This document shows positions 34,964 through 45,147 of a DNA stretch of 64,000 nt, one piece after another (position 1 is the stretch's first letter; each line of letters opens with the position of its first letter). The notes below the pieces were generated by a model that saw only the letters and a list, made by a program, of their open reading frames with translations, ran no database searches and was not told the DNA's origin. The DNA comes from Acidobacteriota bacterium (GTDB taxonomy: Bacteria > Acidobacteriota > Terriglobia > Acidiferrales > UBA7541): assembly GCA_003225315.1 (NCBI GenBank), contig QHZD01000024.1, forward strand, positions 1 to 64,000. Direction: 5' to 3'. The translations under genes and the position numbers were made by a program.

Positions 34964-35386
34964 ATGGCCAACGAATATAAATTCCCAACCGCTCTGGAGA
35001 CCTTCTCTGCCGATTATTGGTTTCCGAAATTTGTCATGGGCCCAGCACTCCTTTATTCGGCATATATATTCTTCAATGCAGAACACCCGCTGAGCGCTAT
35101 TGCTGCTGCTCTTCCCTTTTCGTTGAGCCTTACATTCGTGTGGCTGAGCCGCGTAAAACCCGACGCGGAAACCCTAAAGTATAGAAGGCTCTTCCAATGC
35201 CGATCGCTCCCATACTCCGAGATCATTGGATGTACCACATTTTGGGTCTGGGGTCTGATCAAAACCAGACACTACAACTTCCCCTTCGGCAGAATCTATT
35301 TCGCGCTCCCTCGCGATAGAACGTATGACTATCGCTGGGACAAGGGAATAATTTCATTCATCCGAAGCAAAACTGGATTAACCTGA
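34964..35386 (+). CDS. Small membrane protein coupled to the dihydropyrimidinase gene
   Basis: 140-residue protein of unknown function. ATG 34964 lies 1 nt after the dihydropyrimidinase stop. Two membrane helices (~22-40 and ~45-65, ALPFSLSLTFVWLSR) precede a soluble part with LPYSEIIGCTTFWVWG, which resembles the PH-like domain of small bacterial membrane proteins, and basic residues near the end. Its position suggests co-expression with the cassette rather than a proven functional link. Confidence 0.7.
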   Translation: MANEYKFPTALETFSADYWFPKFVMGPALLYSAYIFFNAEHPLSAIAAALPFSLSLTFVWLSRVKPDAETLKYRRLFQCRSLPYSEIIGCTTFWVWGLIKTRHYNFPFGRIYFALPRDRTYDYRWDKGIISFIRSKTGLT

Positions 35387-35523
35387 GTCATGGGCAACCT
35401 AAAATTGATACCTCGGCCCTCTGCTTGACCCTGTTCTTTCCCTCCTGCTATTGTGAGAAGTTATCTTGGGCTTAGTGTACCTACTGAGCGCCGGGGCTCC
35501 TGTGGAGGGAGCGTTTCTGACTC

Positions 35524-38388
35524 ATGGGCCTGACCAAACTGGTAATCCGGGGCGCGCGCCAGCACAACCTGAAAAACATCAGCGTCGAAATCCCCCGGAA
35601 CAGCCTCACGGTCATCACCGGTCTTTCCGGCTCGGGAAAATCCTCGCTGGCGTTTGACACCATTTACGCAGAGGGCCAGCGCCGCTACGTGGAATCGCTT
35701 TCCGCCTACGCGCGCCAGTTTCTCGACCAGATGGAGCGCCCCGAAGTTGACGTCATCGAAGGACTCTCTCCTTCGATCGCCATCGAGCAAAAAACCACTA
35801 CGCGTTCGCCGCGCTCCACCGTCGGCACCATCACGGAAATTTACGATTATCTCCGCGTCATCTATGCGTCCGTCGGTGTTCCGCACTGTCCGAATTGCGG
35901 AAAGCCCATCACGCGCCAGTCCAGCGAGCAGATCGTTCAATCCATCCTGCACGGCGAAATCTGCAAGCCGGACGACCGCATTATGATCCTCGCGCCCATC
36001 GTCCGCGGACGCAAAGGCGCTTATCGCAAGGAGCTTGAAAAATTCGCGCACGACGGCTACGTCCGCGCGCGCATCAACGGCGAGCTTTACCAGTTGGATG
36101 AACTTCCGGTCATCGACAAGCGCAAGAACCACACCATCGAAATCGTCATTGACCGCCTGCTTGTCAAGCAAGGCATCGCCGCGCGCCTCGAACAATCCAT
36201 CGCCACCGCGCTCAAATTGGCCAGCGGTCTCGTCACCGTCGCCATCGTCGGCAGCAAGGAACACACGCTTTCCGAAAAGCTCGCGTGTTCCGATTGCGGT
36301 ATCTCCGTCCCGCAACTCGAGCCGCGCTCCTTCAGCTTCAATTCGCCGTACGGAGCATGCCCCGCGTGCAACGGTCTCGGCTCAAAATACGATTTCGATC
36401 CTTCAAGGATTATCAATGACTGGAGCCGTCCGCTTTTTGATGGCGCCCTCGGCCCAGGCTCCGGCTCCGCGATTCTCAAGCGCACGCTCGAACTGGGCGC
36501 CTACGCCCACGGCTTCGATCTGGAAACGCCATTTGAGAAATTCCCCGCGCGCATCCAAAACCTGCTCTTGTATGGATACCCTCCGTCGAACGCGCGATCG
36601 GATGGCGAATCAACACCGAAGAAATCAAAAACAGAAAAGGGTTTTCGCTTTCCGGGAATCCTGAAATTTCTCGAACGCAATTTCGAAGAGTCCAGCTCAG
36701 ACACTTATCGCGAGTGGATGACCCAATACATGTCCGCCACGCTTTGCGGCGTTTGCCACGGCAAGCGCCTGCGGCCAGAATCGCTGGCCGTCAAACTTGC
36801 CGGCTGTTCCATCGCGGATTTCACGGCGTTTTCGCTTAGCGCGGCGCGTCCTGCCGTGGACAAGATGATCGCGCAGCTCACCGAACGCCAAAAGGAGATC
36901 GCCGCGCGTCCGCTCGAAGAAGTCGCCGAGCGCATCGATTTCCTGCTTGCCGTCGGTCTTGGTTATCTCAGCCTGGACCGTTCTGCCGCCACGCTTTCCG
37001 GCGGTGAAGCCCAGCGCATCCGCCTGGCCACGCAAATCGGCTCGCGACTTCGTGGCGTTCTCTATGTTCTCGACGAACCCAGCATCGGCCTTCACGCGCG
37101 AGACAATGCGCGCCTCCTCGGCTCGCTCGAACATCTCCGCAATCTCGGCAATACCGTCTTGGTCGTTGAGCACGACGAAGACACCATCCGCCGCGCCGAT
37201 TTCGTGGTGGACCTTGGGCCCGGGGCAGGCAACGCCGGCGGCTACCTCGTCGCGCAAGGCAAACCCGCGCAAATCGAAGCCACCACCGAATCGCTCACCG
37301 GCCAATACTTAAGCGGCGCTGCGAAGATCGCAGTCCCCGAAAAACGCCGAAGTCTAAACGGCAAAGCGATACAAATTCTAGGTGCTAGCGCGAACAATCT
37401 CAAAGAAGTGGACATCACGATTCCGCTTGGATTGCTCACAGTCGTAACCGGCGTCTCCGGCTCCGGCAAATCCACGCTTGTCAACGACATTCTCTATCGC
37501 GCGCTCGCGCAGAAACTCTATCGCTCCTCCGAAGCGCCCGCCGCGCATCGCGAAATCATCGGAGCCGACCAAATCGACAAAGTCATCGAGATCGATCAAG
37601 CGCCGATCGGCCGCACGCCGCGATCGAACCCTGCGACTTATACCGGTGTGTTCGCTCCGATCCGCGATCTCTTTGCCATGCTTCCGGAATCGCGTGAGCG
37701 CGGCTATCGCCCCGGCCGGTTCAGCTTCAACGTAAAAGGCGGCCGCTGCGAAGCCTGCCAGGGCGACGGCCTCCGCCGCATCGAAATGAATTTTCTTCCC
37801 GACGTTTACGTGATGTGCGAAGTGTGCCGTGGACGCCGCTACAATTCGGAAACGCTCGCCGTGCGCTACAAAGGCCATTCCATCAGCGATGTTTTGAATC
37901 TGCCTTCTTCCGACGCGCTGAAGCTTCTAGAAAATATTCCGCAAATTCAGCAAAAACTTTCAACGCTCGTCGAAGTCGGCCTCGGCTACGTCACGCTCGG
38001 GCAATCCGCAACAACTCTTTCCGGCGGCGAAGCCCAGCGCATCAAGCTTGCCCGGGAACTCTCCAAGCGCCAGACCGGCCGCACGCTTTACATCCTCGAT
38101 GAGCCCACTACGGGATTGCATTTTGACGACGTGCGAAAACTTCTAGATGTTCTTCAGCGCCTGGTTGATCTAGGCAACACCGTGCTCATCATCGAGCATC
38201 ATCTCGACGTCATCAAACAAGCTGACTGGATCATCGACCTTGGTCCCGAAGGAGGCGAAGGCGGCGGCCGCATCGTCGCCCAGGGTCCGCCCGAACTCGT
38301 CGCCCGCACAAGAAAATCCTATACCGGCCAGGTCCTCGCCCGCGTACTCTCAGTGGGAACCTCCGGGACAAATGGCCACGGGAAATAG
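35524..38388 (+). CDS. uvrA: Excinuclease ABC subunit A
   Basis: 954-residue ATPase that detects bulky DNA lesions and loads UvrB. The first nucleotide-binding domain has Walker [11 protein letters not shown] (~31-40) and signature [12 protein letters not shown]. The second has GVSGSGKST (~643-651) and another [12 protein letters not shown]. Zinc modules are seen in [10 protein letters not shown] ... CPACNGLG and [11 protein letters not shown] ... [10 protein letters not shown]. Length and order match UvrA1. It lies alone, with uvrB and uvrC not in the window. Confidence 0.97.
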   Translation: MGLTKLVIRGARQHNLKNISVEIPRNSLTVITGLSGSGKSSLAFDTIYAEGQRRYVESLSAYARQFLDQMERPEVDVIEGLSPSIAIEQKTTTRSPRSTVGTITEIYDYLRVIYASVGVPHCPNCGKPITRQSSEQIVQSILHGEICKPDDRIMILAPIVRGRKGAYRKELEKFAHDGYVRARINGELYQLDELPVIDKRKNHTIEIVIDRLLVKQGIAARLEQSIATALKLASGLVTVAIVGSKEHTLSEKLACSDCGISVPQLEPRSFSFNSPYGACPACNGLGSKYDFDPSRIINDWSRPLFDGALGPGSGSAILKRTLELGAYAHGFDLETPFEKFPARIQNLLLYGYPPSNARSDGESTPKKSKTEKGFRFPGILKFLERNFEESSSDTYREWMTQYMSATLCGVCHGKRLRPESLAVKLAGCSIADFTAFSLSAARPAVDKMIAQLTERQKEIAARPLEEVAERIDFLLAVGLGYLSLDRSAATLSGGEAQRIRLATQIGSRLRGVLYVLDEPSIGLHARDNARLLGSLEHLRNLGNTVLVVEHDEDTIRRADFVVDLGPGAGNAGGYLVAQGKPAQIEATTESLTGQYLSGAAKIAVPEKRRSLNGKAIQILGASANNLKEVDITIPLGLLTVVTGVSGSGKSTLVNDILYRALAQKLYRSSEAPAAHREIIGADQIDKVIEIDQAPIGRTPRSNPATYTGVFAPIRDLFAMLPESRERGYRPGRFSFNVKGGRCEACQGDGLRRIEMNFLPDVYVMCEVCRGRRYNSETLAVRYKGHSISDVLNLPSSDALKLLENIPQIQQKLSTLVEVGLGYVTLGQSATTLSGGEAQRIKLARELSKRQTGRTLYILDEPTTGLHFDDVRKLLDVLQRLVDLGNTVLIIEHHLDVIKQADWIIDLGPEGGEGGGRIVAQGPPELVARTRKSYTGQVLARVLSVGTSGTNGHGK

Positions 38389-38418
38389 GATTATGTTCTT
38401 CACGGGACCGTGCAAGTG

Positions 38419-38859
38419 ATGGAAGCTCTTCTCTATTTTGGCGGAAAATTCCTGGCTTACTCGGCCTGGTGCTATTTTGGTTTGCGCGCTTTCCGGCCTG
38501 AGAATTCCCGCGTACTTGGCCGCGCCGTTCTTTACGGTGCTATTCGCCTGTCGCTCGGATTGTTCTTTGGCGTTCTGATTTATTTTCTCAGCAGCGCCCT
38601 GATCACGGCCCTGGTGCCCGGTCTTCCTGAAAACCTCATTGCGTATCTCTGCGTCTACGTTCCGGTGCGCTGGATTGAGTGGACCATCATGGCCCTTCTG
38701 ATTCTTCCCGGTCCTATTTCTCCTTTACAGTGGATCGCCGGAGGTGGGCGGGCGGATCGCTTGTGGCGATTGGGTGGAATCGTCATCTCGTGTCTGGCTG
38801 ACATTCCTCTCATTGTTTCCCTGGGTGGCGTCATCCCCGTCGGTCGGTTCTTGTGCTGA
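38419..38859 (+). CDS. Hypothetical membrane protein
   Basis: 146-residue protein with about four hydrophobic segments, among them LFFGVLIYFLSSALITAL and an IVISCLADIPLIVSLGG end. No motif is recognised. ATG 38419 follows two in-frame GTG codons (38410, 38416), any of which could start. It is placed 30 nt after uvrA on the same strand, so it may be read through from it. Confidence 0.65.
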   Translation: MEALLYFGGKFLAYSAWCYFGLRAFRPENSRVLGRAVLYGAIRLSLGLFFGVLIYFLSSALITALVPGLPENLIAYLCVYVPVRWIEWTIMALLILPGPISPLQWIAGGGRADRLWRLGGIVISCLADIPLIVSLGGVIPVGRFLC

Positions 38860-38950
38860 ACTGGGCCGGCAGACATCAAACGAACGCACCGGGCCGAAGC
38901 GCCTGCTGCTTGCAAGCGGCGGTGCTTAACCGTAGAGTGAAGCCCTTGTC

Positions 38951-39955
38951 ATGAGCAACTATTCCATCCAGCCTCTGTCTCTTGGCGCGGTGCGTACCTA
39001 TCCGCTCGCTTCGCGCAAAAGCAAAGTCAGTGTCCGCGATTTCGCGAAACCGGCCGGCACGAACAGCTCGCTCACACAATTTCTCGATTCACTGCCGGAC
39101 ATTCTTGCGGGAGAAGATCTACGCAACCTCCTCAGCGCGATTCACATTGCGCGCAAACAGCGTAAAGCCATTCTCTGGGGGATCGGCGGGCACGTCATCA
39201 AGGTCGGCCTCGGACCCGTTCTGATCGATTTGATGAAACGCGGATTCATCTCCGGAATCGCCATGAACGGCGCGGCGCTTATTCACGATTTTGAAATCGC
39301 CCTCTCTGGAAACACTTCCGAAGATGTGGATGCCGGTCTTGGCGAAGGCCAATTCGGCATGGCCGAAGAAACAGGACAATATCTCAACGAAATCGCCAAA
39401 CTTGCTCACCGCATTCGGATTGGCTACGGGGAAGCTGCCGGGCAATTTCTTTCCAGCGGCGTCATCGAAGTGAAACACGCCGATTTCAGCGTCCTCGCCG
39501 TGGCGTACAAACGCCGCATCCCCGTGACGATTCACCTGGCCATCGGCACGGACATCCCGCACATGCATCCAGCGGCTAACGGCGCGGCGCTGGGCGATGC
39601 CACGCATCACGATTTCCGTTTGTTCTGCGCGCTTGTGCAGCTGATGCATCCTGGAGGCGTTTATCTCAATTGGGGATCGGCGGTTCTTCTGCCCGAGATT
39701 TTTTTGAAAGCGGTTTCCGTCGTGCGCAATCTCGGCGTTCCACTCCGCCCTATTACCACTGCGAACTTCGACTTTATCCAGCACTACCGCCCGTTGCAGA
39801 ATGTAGTGAAGCGCCCCACCGCGCCAGCCCACGGACGCAGCGGACCTGAATCGCACGGCTACGCCATCACCGGCCATCACGAGTTGCTTATGCCGCTCGT
39901 CGCCGCCGCACTGGCTGCCGGCTGGCCCAAGAAAGGCCGAACTGGAAAACGATGA
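38951..39955 (+). CDS. Deoxyhypusine-synthase-like protein of unknown function
   Basis: 334-residue soluble protein. The core IARKQRKAILWGIGGHVIKVGLGPVLIDL-type region (residues ~65-95, quoted in part: WGIGGHVIKVGLGPVLIDL), SGIAMNGAALIHDFEIAL, TSEDVDAGLGEGQFGM and HLAIGTDIPHMHP show the layout of an NAD-binding Rossmann fold like deoxyhypusine synthase, but similarity is remote. Bacteria lack eIF5A, so a true DHS activity is not expected. Homospermidine-type chemistry or another NAD-dependent step is possible. Its last codons overlap the start of the CPBP protease gene. Confidence 0.6.
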   Translation: MSNYSIQPLSLGAVRTYPLASRKSKVSVRDFAKPAGTNSSLTQFLDSLPDILAGEDLRNLLSAIHIARKQRKAILWGIGGHVIKVGLGPVLIDLMKRGFISGIAMNGAALIHDFEIALSGNTSEDVDAGLGEGQFGMAEETGQYLNEIAKLAHRIRIGYGEAAGQFLSSGVIEVKHADFSVLAVAYKRRIPVTIHLAIGTDIPHMHPAANGAALGDATHHDFRLFCALVQLMHPGGVYLNWGSAVLLPEIFLKAVSVVRNLGVPLRPITTANFDFIQHYRPLQNVVKRPTAPAHGRSGPESHGYAITGHHELLMPLVAAALAAGWPKKGRTGKR

Positions 39956-40938
39956 GCCTCTTTGACGACAATCCGCTGAAGCCGCTCGAGCCGAATATCG
40001 ACTCGGAGCCTTTGGAAAGCGATGCAGCCGCATTATCTTCTGGGGAGCCGGTCTCTGCACCTCTTGGCGGCGACCCCATCTCTTTTGCGGCCGCCACTCC
40101 CTGCAAAGAAAAGCCTTTTCTTCCTGAAGACCTGTGCATCTCCTGGTCCTGGGTGCATCTCATTGTCTTTTTGATTTTTGGATTTAGCAGCCTGCTGATC
40201 GTTCAAGTCGGCGCCGTATTGCTGCTCTCCGCCAACAAGCACCTCACGCAAAAACAACTGCAGCAGATGATTGAGTCCAAGCCGCAATTCCTGGTCGGCA
40301 CAAACGTTCTCTGGTACGCATTGCTTTTCCTTTTTCTCTACATGACTCTCGCGGTCTTGCGCGGCCTTCCCTTTTGGCGTTCTCTCGGCTGGAAGAGACT
40401 CAGGTCCGATCCCACCACCGGCAAGGGCAGCCCGTGGATGTATTTCCTTTCCGGCTGCGGCTTGGCCATTTTCGTGGCCTTAGCCAGCTCGCGCGTCAAA
40501 AACGTGGATCACGTTCCCATTCAGGAGCTCTTCAAGAGCCGCACCGGCGCCATGCTGCTGATGGCCATGGCGGTTTTCGTCGCTCCGCTGGTCGAAGAAA
40601 CGGTTTTCCGCGGTTATCTGTACCCGCTTTTCGCCAGTAAATTTTCGGGCCTTGCGCAAAATGCTGGGGCCGATCCTCCCGGCGCCATCCGGTTCGGCAC
40701 TTTTGTCGGCATTGTTATCACTGGAACCTTGTTTGGCCTCATGCACGGCGCACAACTCGGATGGACCTGGGGCCTTGTGGGCCTCCTGACTCTCGTCGGC
40801 ATTATCTTCACGTTTGCACGGGCCTGGACCGGAACGGTTCTCGCGAGTTTTCTCCTTCACCTCGGCTACAATTCCATGATCGCGATCACCTCGATCATCG
40901 CGACCAAGGGCTTCACGCAGATGCCTCCGAGCCCCTGA
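39952..40938 (+). CDS. CPBP-family intramembrane glutamic protease
   Basis: 328-residue membrane protein of the CAAX-protease/bacteriocin-processing (Abi) family. A ~60-residue soluble N-terminus precedes about eight helices. Motif 1 is [12 protein letters not shown] with the catalytic glutamate pair and arginine, motif 2 is FGLMHGAQ, and the last motif is HLGYNSM. ATG overlaps the stop of the preceding gene (ATGA). Roles of bacterial members range from bacteriocin immunity to membrane protein processing; none is indicated here. Confidence 0.88.
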   Translation: MSLFDDNPLKPLEPNIDSEPLESDAAALSSGEPVSAPLGGDPISFAAATPCKEKPFLPEDLCISWSWVHLIVFLIFGFSSLLIVQVGAVLLLSANKHLTQKQLQQMIESKPQFLVGTNVLWYALLFLFLYMTLAVLRGLPFWRSLGWKRLRSDPTTGKGSPWMYFLSGCGLAIFVALASSRVKNVDHVPIQELFKSRTGAMLLMAMAVFVAPLVEETVFRGYLYPLFASKFSGLAQNAGADPPGAIRFGTFVGIVITGTLFGLMHGAQLGWTWGLVGLLTLVGIIFTFARAWTGTVLASFLLHLGYNSMIAITSIIATKGFTQMPPSP

Positions 40939-41011
40939 ATTTGCACGATGGCGCGATTCGTTTTCGGCCCCGGCCTCCGCTACAATTGAACTTTGCCAGG
41001 ATGACGACAGA

Positions 41012-42088
41012 ATGTACGTAGCCCAACCTATCAAATGGACGGAGCACGGCGTGGTCATGCTTGACCAGCGGCGGCTTCCCGCCGAAGAGGTCAGCTACAC
41101 GTACACGGATTACCGTGAAATCGCCAAAGCCATTCGCGAAATGGTCATTCGCGGCGCTCCGGCGATTGGGGTGGCGGCTGCCATGGGCGCGGCTCTCGGC
41201 GTTCTGCATTCCCAGGCAATTTCGGTGGAAGCGCTCCGCGCCGAATTCACGGAAATTTGTGAGACGCTTGCAAAAACGCGTCCGACGGCGGTTGATCTTT
41301 TCTGGGCGCTTGAGCGTATGAAGCGACGCTTTGCGGAATTAACTTCAAAGAGCTCGGACCTCGGCACGATCCGGCAGGGAATGGTCGACGAAGCCAAGCA
41401 AATTCATCTCGAGAAAAAAGCGACGGACCAAGCTATCGGAAGCTTTGGAGCGGAATTCATGCCGAGCGAAGGCCAGGTGATGACGCAATGCAACGCCGGC
41501 GCGCTCGCTACCGCTGGCATCGGCACGGCGCTCGGAGTAATTCGCGTGGCATTCGAGCAAGGAAGAAAGATCCACGTGCTTGTTCCCGAAACGCGGCCTT
41601 ATCTGCAAGGCGCGCGCCTCACCGCCTGGGAACTTCATAAAGGCGGAATTCCGCTCACCCTTATCACCGACAATATGGCGGGCCACTTTTTGAAATCAGG
41701 AAAAGTCGGCGCGATCGTTACCGGCGCGGACCGCATCGCCGCGAACGGGGACACCGCCAACAAAATCGGCACCTATCAGATCGCAGTACTCGCCAAAGAA
41801 AATAACGTGCCGTTTTATGTTGCCGCGCCCGTTTCTACTTTCGATTTATCCATAGCGGATGGCGAGCACATCCCCATCGAAGAGCGTTCCGCCGATGAAG
41901 TCACGCATCTCCAGGGCGTTCGCATCGCGCCGGATGTTCACGCCGCGCATCCCGCCTTCGACGTTACTCCCGCCCGGTACATCGCGGCGATCTTTACGGA
42001 ACGCGGTGTCGCCCGCGCGCCTTATATCGACTCGCTTCGCGCTCTCGCCGCTTCCCGCGACACCGTTGCCACCGCTCGCAGCTACTAG
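41012..42088 (+). CDS. mtnA: S-methyl-5-thioribose-1-phosphate isomerase
   Basis: 358-residue isomerase converting methylthioribose-1-phosphate to the ribulose form in methionine salvage or related 5'-deoxynucleoside salvage. It belongs to the eIF2B-like fold. The catalytic cysteine in [11 protein letters not shown] is residue 160 and the aspartate in [10 protein letters not shown] is residue 240, the same numbers as in the Bacillus enzyme. [12 protein letters not shown] and NKIGTYQ are also typical. No other mtn gene is in the window, so the downstream route cannot be read from here. Confidence 0.94.
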   Translation: MYVAQPIKWTEHGVVMLDQRRLPAEEVSYTYTDYREIAKAIREMVIRGAPAIGVAAAMGAALGVLHSQAISVEALRAEFTEICETLAKTRPTAVDLFWALERMKRRFAELTSKSSDLGTIRQGMVDEAKQIHLEKKATDQAIGSFGAEFMPSEGQVMTQCNAGALATAGIGTALGVIRVAFEQGRKIHVLVPETRPYLQGARLTAWELHKGGIPLTLITDNMAGHFLKSGKVGAIVTGADRIAANGDTANKIGTYQIAVLAKENNVPFYVAAPVSTFDLSIADGEHIPIEERSADEVTHLQGVRIAPDVHAAHPAFDVTPARYIAAIFTERGVARAPYIDSLRALAASRDTVATARSY

Positions 42089-42116
42089 AGTCGCGATCCG
42101 TCGTGACTGGATTTTC

Positions 42117-42728
42117 CTACTCTTGTTTTATCGAAGCTCCGGCCTGCGTGATGCTTCCTTGCAGCAAGTCAGTTTTGATGGTCATTTTCTGATGCGCAAG
42201 CAGATTGACCTCTGTTTCGAAAGCTTGGTATCCGGCAAGAGCAATCTTGATGCGGTGTTTCCCGGGGCTGACGAGCATGCCGTGCCCCACGCCGCTGAAT
42301 TCAGTGACGGTTCCGGCGAAAGCGTCATCCACAAAAACCGCAGCCCGGTCTGGAGTGACTTTTAGTTTGATGAGAGAAGTAACAGTTGGCAGGCGAGTCC
42401 GAGGGTCCTTCAGCATCACAACTTGCACCTCGGTTTTCTTGTGCGGTTCCACGACGACCTTCTTCGTGAAATCCGTATACCCTGCCTGACGAATGGCGAT
42501 CTCGTGTTCGCCGGGCATAAGCAAGAGTTTCTTCTCAGACTTCAGTTCATCGACGTAGCCTAGATATTGTCCATCGACCCAAACTCCGGATGTTTTATCA
42601 GCTTTAGTCTTTCCGACCAATTTCACCTCGCCCAGGACCTGGCTCTGAGCGTGGGCTGTGAAAGGAACAATCAGGCGAGACAACGCAAGGCAGAAAACCA
42701 CATTGCGCACTACGAATTGAATATTCAT
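42117..42728 (-). CDS. Secreted PEGA-domain protein
   Basis: 203-residue exported protein with a signal peptide ending near FTAHAQS (~29). Two PEGA-like beta-sandwich units follow. The first covers VWVDGQYLGYVDEL ... LLLMPGEHEIAIRQAGY and the second covers AAVFVDDAFAGTVTEF ... LVSPGKHRIKIALAGY. PEGA domains are common in surface or periplasmic proteins of acidobacteria and are thought to mediate binding, with no catalysis known. It lies convergent to mtnA. Confidence 0.85.
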   Translation of the reverse strand: MNIQFVVRNVVFCLALSRLIVPFTAHAQSQVLGEVKLVGKTKADKTSGVWVDGQYLGYVDELKSEKKLLLMPGEHEIAIRQAGYTDFTKKVVVEPHKKTEVQVVMLKDPRTRLPTVTSLIKLKVTPDRAAVFVDDAFAGTVTEFSGVGHGMLVSPGKHRIKIALAGYQAFETEVNLLAHQKMTIKTDLLQGSITQAGASIKQE

Positions 42729-42875
42729 CCGCTACCCCCAGGAACGCGCTATCTGGAATTCTGAATCGCCTGGGTACGACTCAACTCCCCCTCGAACAGG
42801 GTGTAACCAGTATTCTAACCACAAACCTGGGCAATCGGCGCGTTGTTTTATGGCTGGGGACTGACCGGCGGGCGG

Positions 42876-45023
42876 TCAATTCTGAATTCCCATCTGGGTG
42901 AGAAAGTAGGCGTAATCAAACGCCGTCTCGCGCAAACGGTCGTATCGGCCGGAGGCGCCGCCGTGCCCGGCTGGATTCATGTTGGTCTTCAGGATCATCG
43001 TGTTGTGGTCGGTTCGAATCGCGCGCATCTTCGCGACGTATTTGGCCGGCTCCCAGTACATCACCTGACTGTCATTGAAGGAGGTCCGCACCAGCATGTT
43101 GGGATAGCTTTTCGGCTCAATGTTGTCGTACGGCGAGTAGGTAATCATGTAATCGAAAGCCGGTTTCTGCTTGGGATTGCCCCACTCCTCGAATTCGCTG
43201 ACGGTGAGAGGCAGAGATTCATCGAGCATGGTGTTCATGACGTCCACGAACGGAACGCCCACCAGGGCGGCGTGAAATAAGTCCGGCCGCATATTCAGGA
43301 CCGCGCCCATCAAGAGGCCCCCGGCGCTTCTTCCTTCGATCACCAGGCGGTCCTTCGAACCATATCCTTGGCCCACGAGATATTCAGCAGAGGAAATGAA
43401 ATCGGTGAACGTGTTTTTCTTATGCATCATGCGGCCGTCGTCGTGCCAGGCCTTGCCCATTTCGCCGCCGCCGCGAATGTGCGCGACCGCTGCTACGACC
43501 CCACGATCGACCATGCTGAAGAGGTTGGAGTTAAAACTGATGTCGTAAGGATAGCCGTAGGAACCGTAGCCGGTTAGATAAAGCGGACCCTTTCCATCCA
43601 GCTTGGCGCCTTTGAGATGTACGACGGTGATGGGAATCTTGATGCCATCGGATGCCGTCGCAAAAATGCGCTCCACTTGATAGCGCGTGCGGTCATAGCC
43701 TCCGGGTACTTCTTTCTGCTTGAGCAAGGTCGTGCTGCCGCTCGCCATGTCGTATTCGAACACCGACTGCGGAGTAATGAACGACTGGTAGCCATAACGG
43801 AACTTGGCCGTGTCGTATTCACGATTGAGGTAGGGATAGTCGACATAAGCCGGCTCCGGAAATTCGAGGCGACGGGACTCTCCGCTTTGCAGGCCGGTCA
43901 CGCGAATTTGCGGCAAGCCCTTCTCCCGTTCGTAAGAAATGTAATAGTTCTTGAAGAAATCCGTATCATCGAGCATCACATCGGCGCGATGCGGCACGAC
44001 CTCCTGCCAATTCTTGCTGCCGGGATCCGAGACCGGGGCTTTGACCAGACGGAAATTGCGTCCTGTGTCGTTCACGCGGATATAAAAGAAATTGCCATTG
44101 TGGTCCGGGTAGTACTCAACGTCCTGTTTGCGAGGTTCCATGAGTTTCCATTCCGCCATGGGCTGATCGGCGGGAATGTAGCGCGCTTCGCTGGTGGTGT
44201 GACTGCCGGAAATGAGCAATAAATAGGCTTTGCTGCGGGTCTTGCCGGTGCCAATGTCGAACCTTTCGTCCTTTTCTTCGTAGACGAGGGTGTCTGGAAC
44301 GGTGGTACCGACGTTGTGACGATAGAACTGATTAGAGCGTTTCGATACCGCATCCTCCGTGGTGTAGAAGATGGTTTTGTTGTCGTTGGCCCAGGCGACG
44401 GAGTCGACGCGCTCGGCGTGGTCCGGTAGCAGTTTGCCGGTGCGCAAATCTTTTACGGCCAGGGTGAACTGGCGGAATCCGGTGTTGTCCGTTGTGTACG
44501 CTAACAAGTTGCCGTCGTCGCTGACGTTGTACGCTCCGAGCGACATGAACTTCTGCCCTTTGGCCAGTTCATTTACGTCCAGCAGAATCTCTTCAGGAGC
44601 GTCCATGCTGCCCTTTTTCCGGCAACGGATGGCGTATTGCTTCCCGGCCTCGGTCCGCGTGTAGTAGAAGTAGCCGCCGTCCTTATAGGGCACCTCGACG
44701 TCCGTTTCCTTGATGCGGCTCAGCATTTCGTCGTACAGCTTTTTTTGTAAAGCTTCGGTGGGCTTCATCACCGCATCGGTGTAAGCGTTCTCGGCTTCCA
44801 GATAAGCTTTTACTTCGGGATTCTTCTTTTCGCGCAGCCAATAGTAGTTGTCTACCAGCGTATGGCCATTGATTTCCGTCGTCTTCGGAATTTTCTTCGC
44901 CGCTGGCGGTGCTGGAAGCGAGGAGGAAGAGTCGTCCGCCACGATGGCGTAGCCGGACGAGAGGATCAATGAGGCGAGGACGAGCAAACTCATTCGAAGG
45001 TAAGGCAAAGCAGGCTTTTTCAT
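42876..45023 (-). CDS. S9-family prolyl oligopeptidase / oligopeptidase B-like, exported
   Basis: 715-residue serine peptidase that cleaves short peptides. A signal peptide covers residues ~1-30. The N-terminal seven-bladed propeller (~80-430) contains TTEDAVSKRSNQFYRHN. The alpha/beta-hydrolase domain shows AHIRGGGEMGKAWHDDG, the nucleophile in IEGRSAGGLLMG (Ser ~565), Asp in TSFNDSQVMYWEPAK and His in NPAGHGGASGR. The motif set matches oligopeptidase B (protease II) more than classic prolyl endopeptidase. It is divergent from the large TonB receptor gene and shares its 120-nt promoter region. Confidence 0.92.
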   Translation of the reverse strand: MKKPALPYLRMSLLVLASLILSSGYAIVADDSSSSLPAPPAAKKIPKTTEINGHTLVDNYYWLREKKNPEVKAYLEAENAYTDAVMKPTEALQKKLYDEMLSRIKETDVEVPYKDGGYFYYTRTEAGKQYAIRCRKKGSMDAPEEILLDVNELAKGQKFMSLGAYNVSDDGNLLAYTTDNTGFRQFTLAVKDLRTGKLLPDHAERVDSVAWANDNKTIFYTTEDAVSKRSNQFYRHNVGTTVPDTLVYEEKDERFDIGTGKTRSKAYLLLISGSHTTSEARYIPADQPMAEWKLMEPRKQDVEYYPDHNGNFFYIRVNDTGRNFRLVKAPVSDPGSKNWQEVVPHRADVMLDDTDFFKNYYISYEREKGLPQIRVTGLQSGESRRLEFPEPAYVDYPYLNREYDTAKFRYGYQSFITPQSVFEYDMASGSTTLLKQKEVPGGYDRTRYQVERIFATASDGIKIPITVVHLKGAKLDGKGPLYLTGYGSYGYPYDISFNSNLFSMVDRGVVAAVAHIRGGGEMGKAWHDDGRMMHKKNTFTDFISSAEYLVGQGYGSKDRLVIEGRSAGGLLMGAVLNMRPDLFHAALVGVPFVDVMNTMLDESLPLTVSEFEEWGNPKQKPAFDYMITYSPYDNIEPKSYPNMLVRTSFNDSQVMYWEPAKYVAKMRAIRTDHNTMILKTNMNPAGHGGASGRYDRLRETAFDYAYFLTQMGIQN

Positions 45024-45130
45024 TGGATTTCCTCAATGAGACTACAAAACTGTCTCATTCTATACCAACATCCGCGCAGCCGCGATAGCGGCCGGGGCCC
45101 GAGCCATATCGTGCACAAAATAAACCTGCG

Positions 45131-45147
45131 TATAATGTTTCGCGATG
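45131..45147 (+). promoter_or_regulatory. Putative -10 element directly before the TonB receptor gene
   Basis: A perfect TATAAT at 45131-45136 ends 8 nt before ATG 45145. A transcript starting at the normal distance would begin at or near the ATG, and there is no ribosome binding site for this ATG or for the next one at 45166. No clear -35 is visible. Confidence 0.45.
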
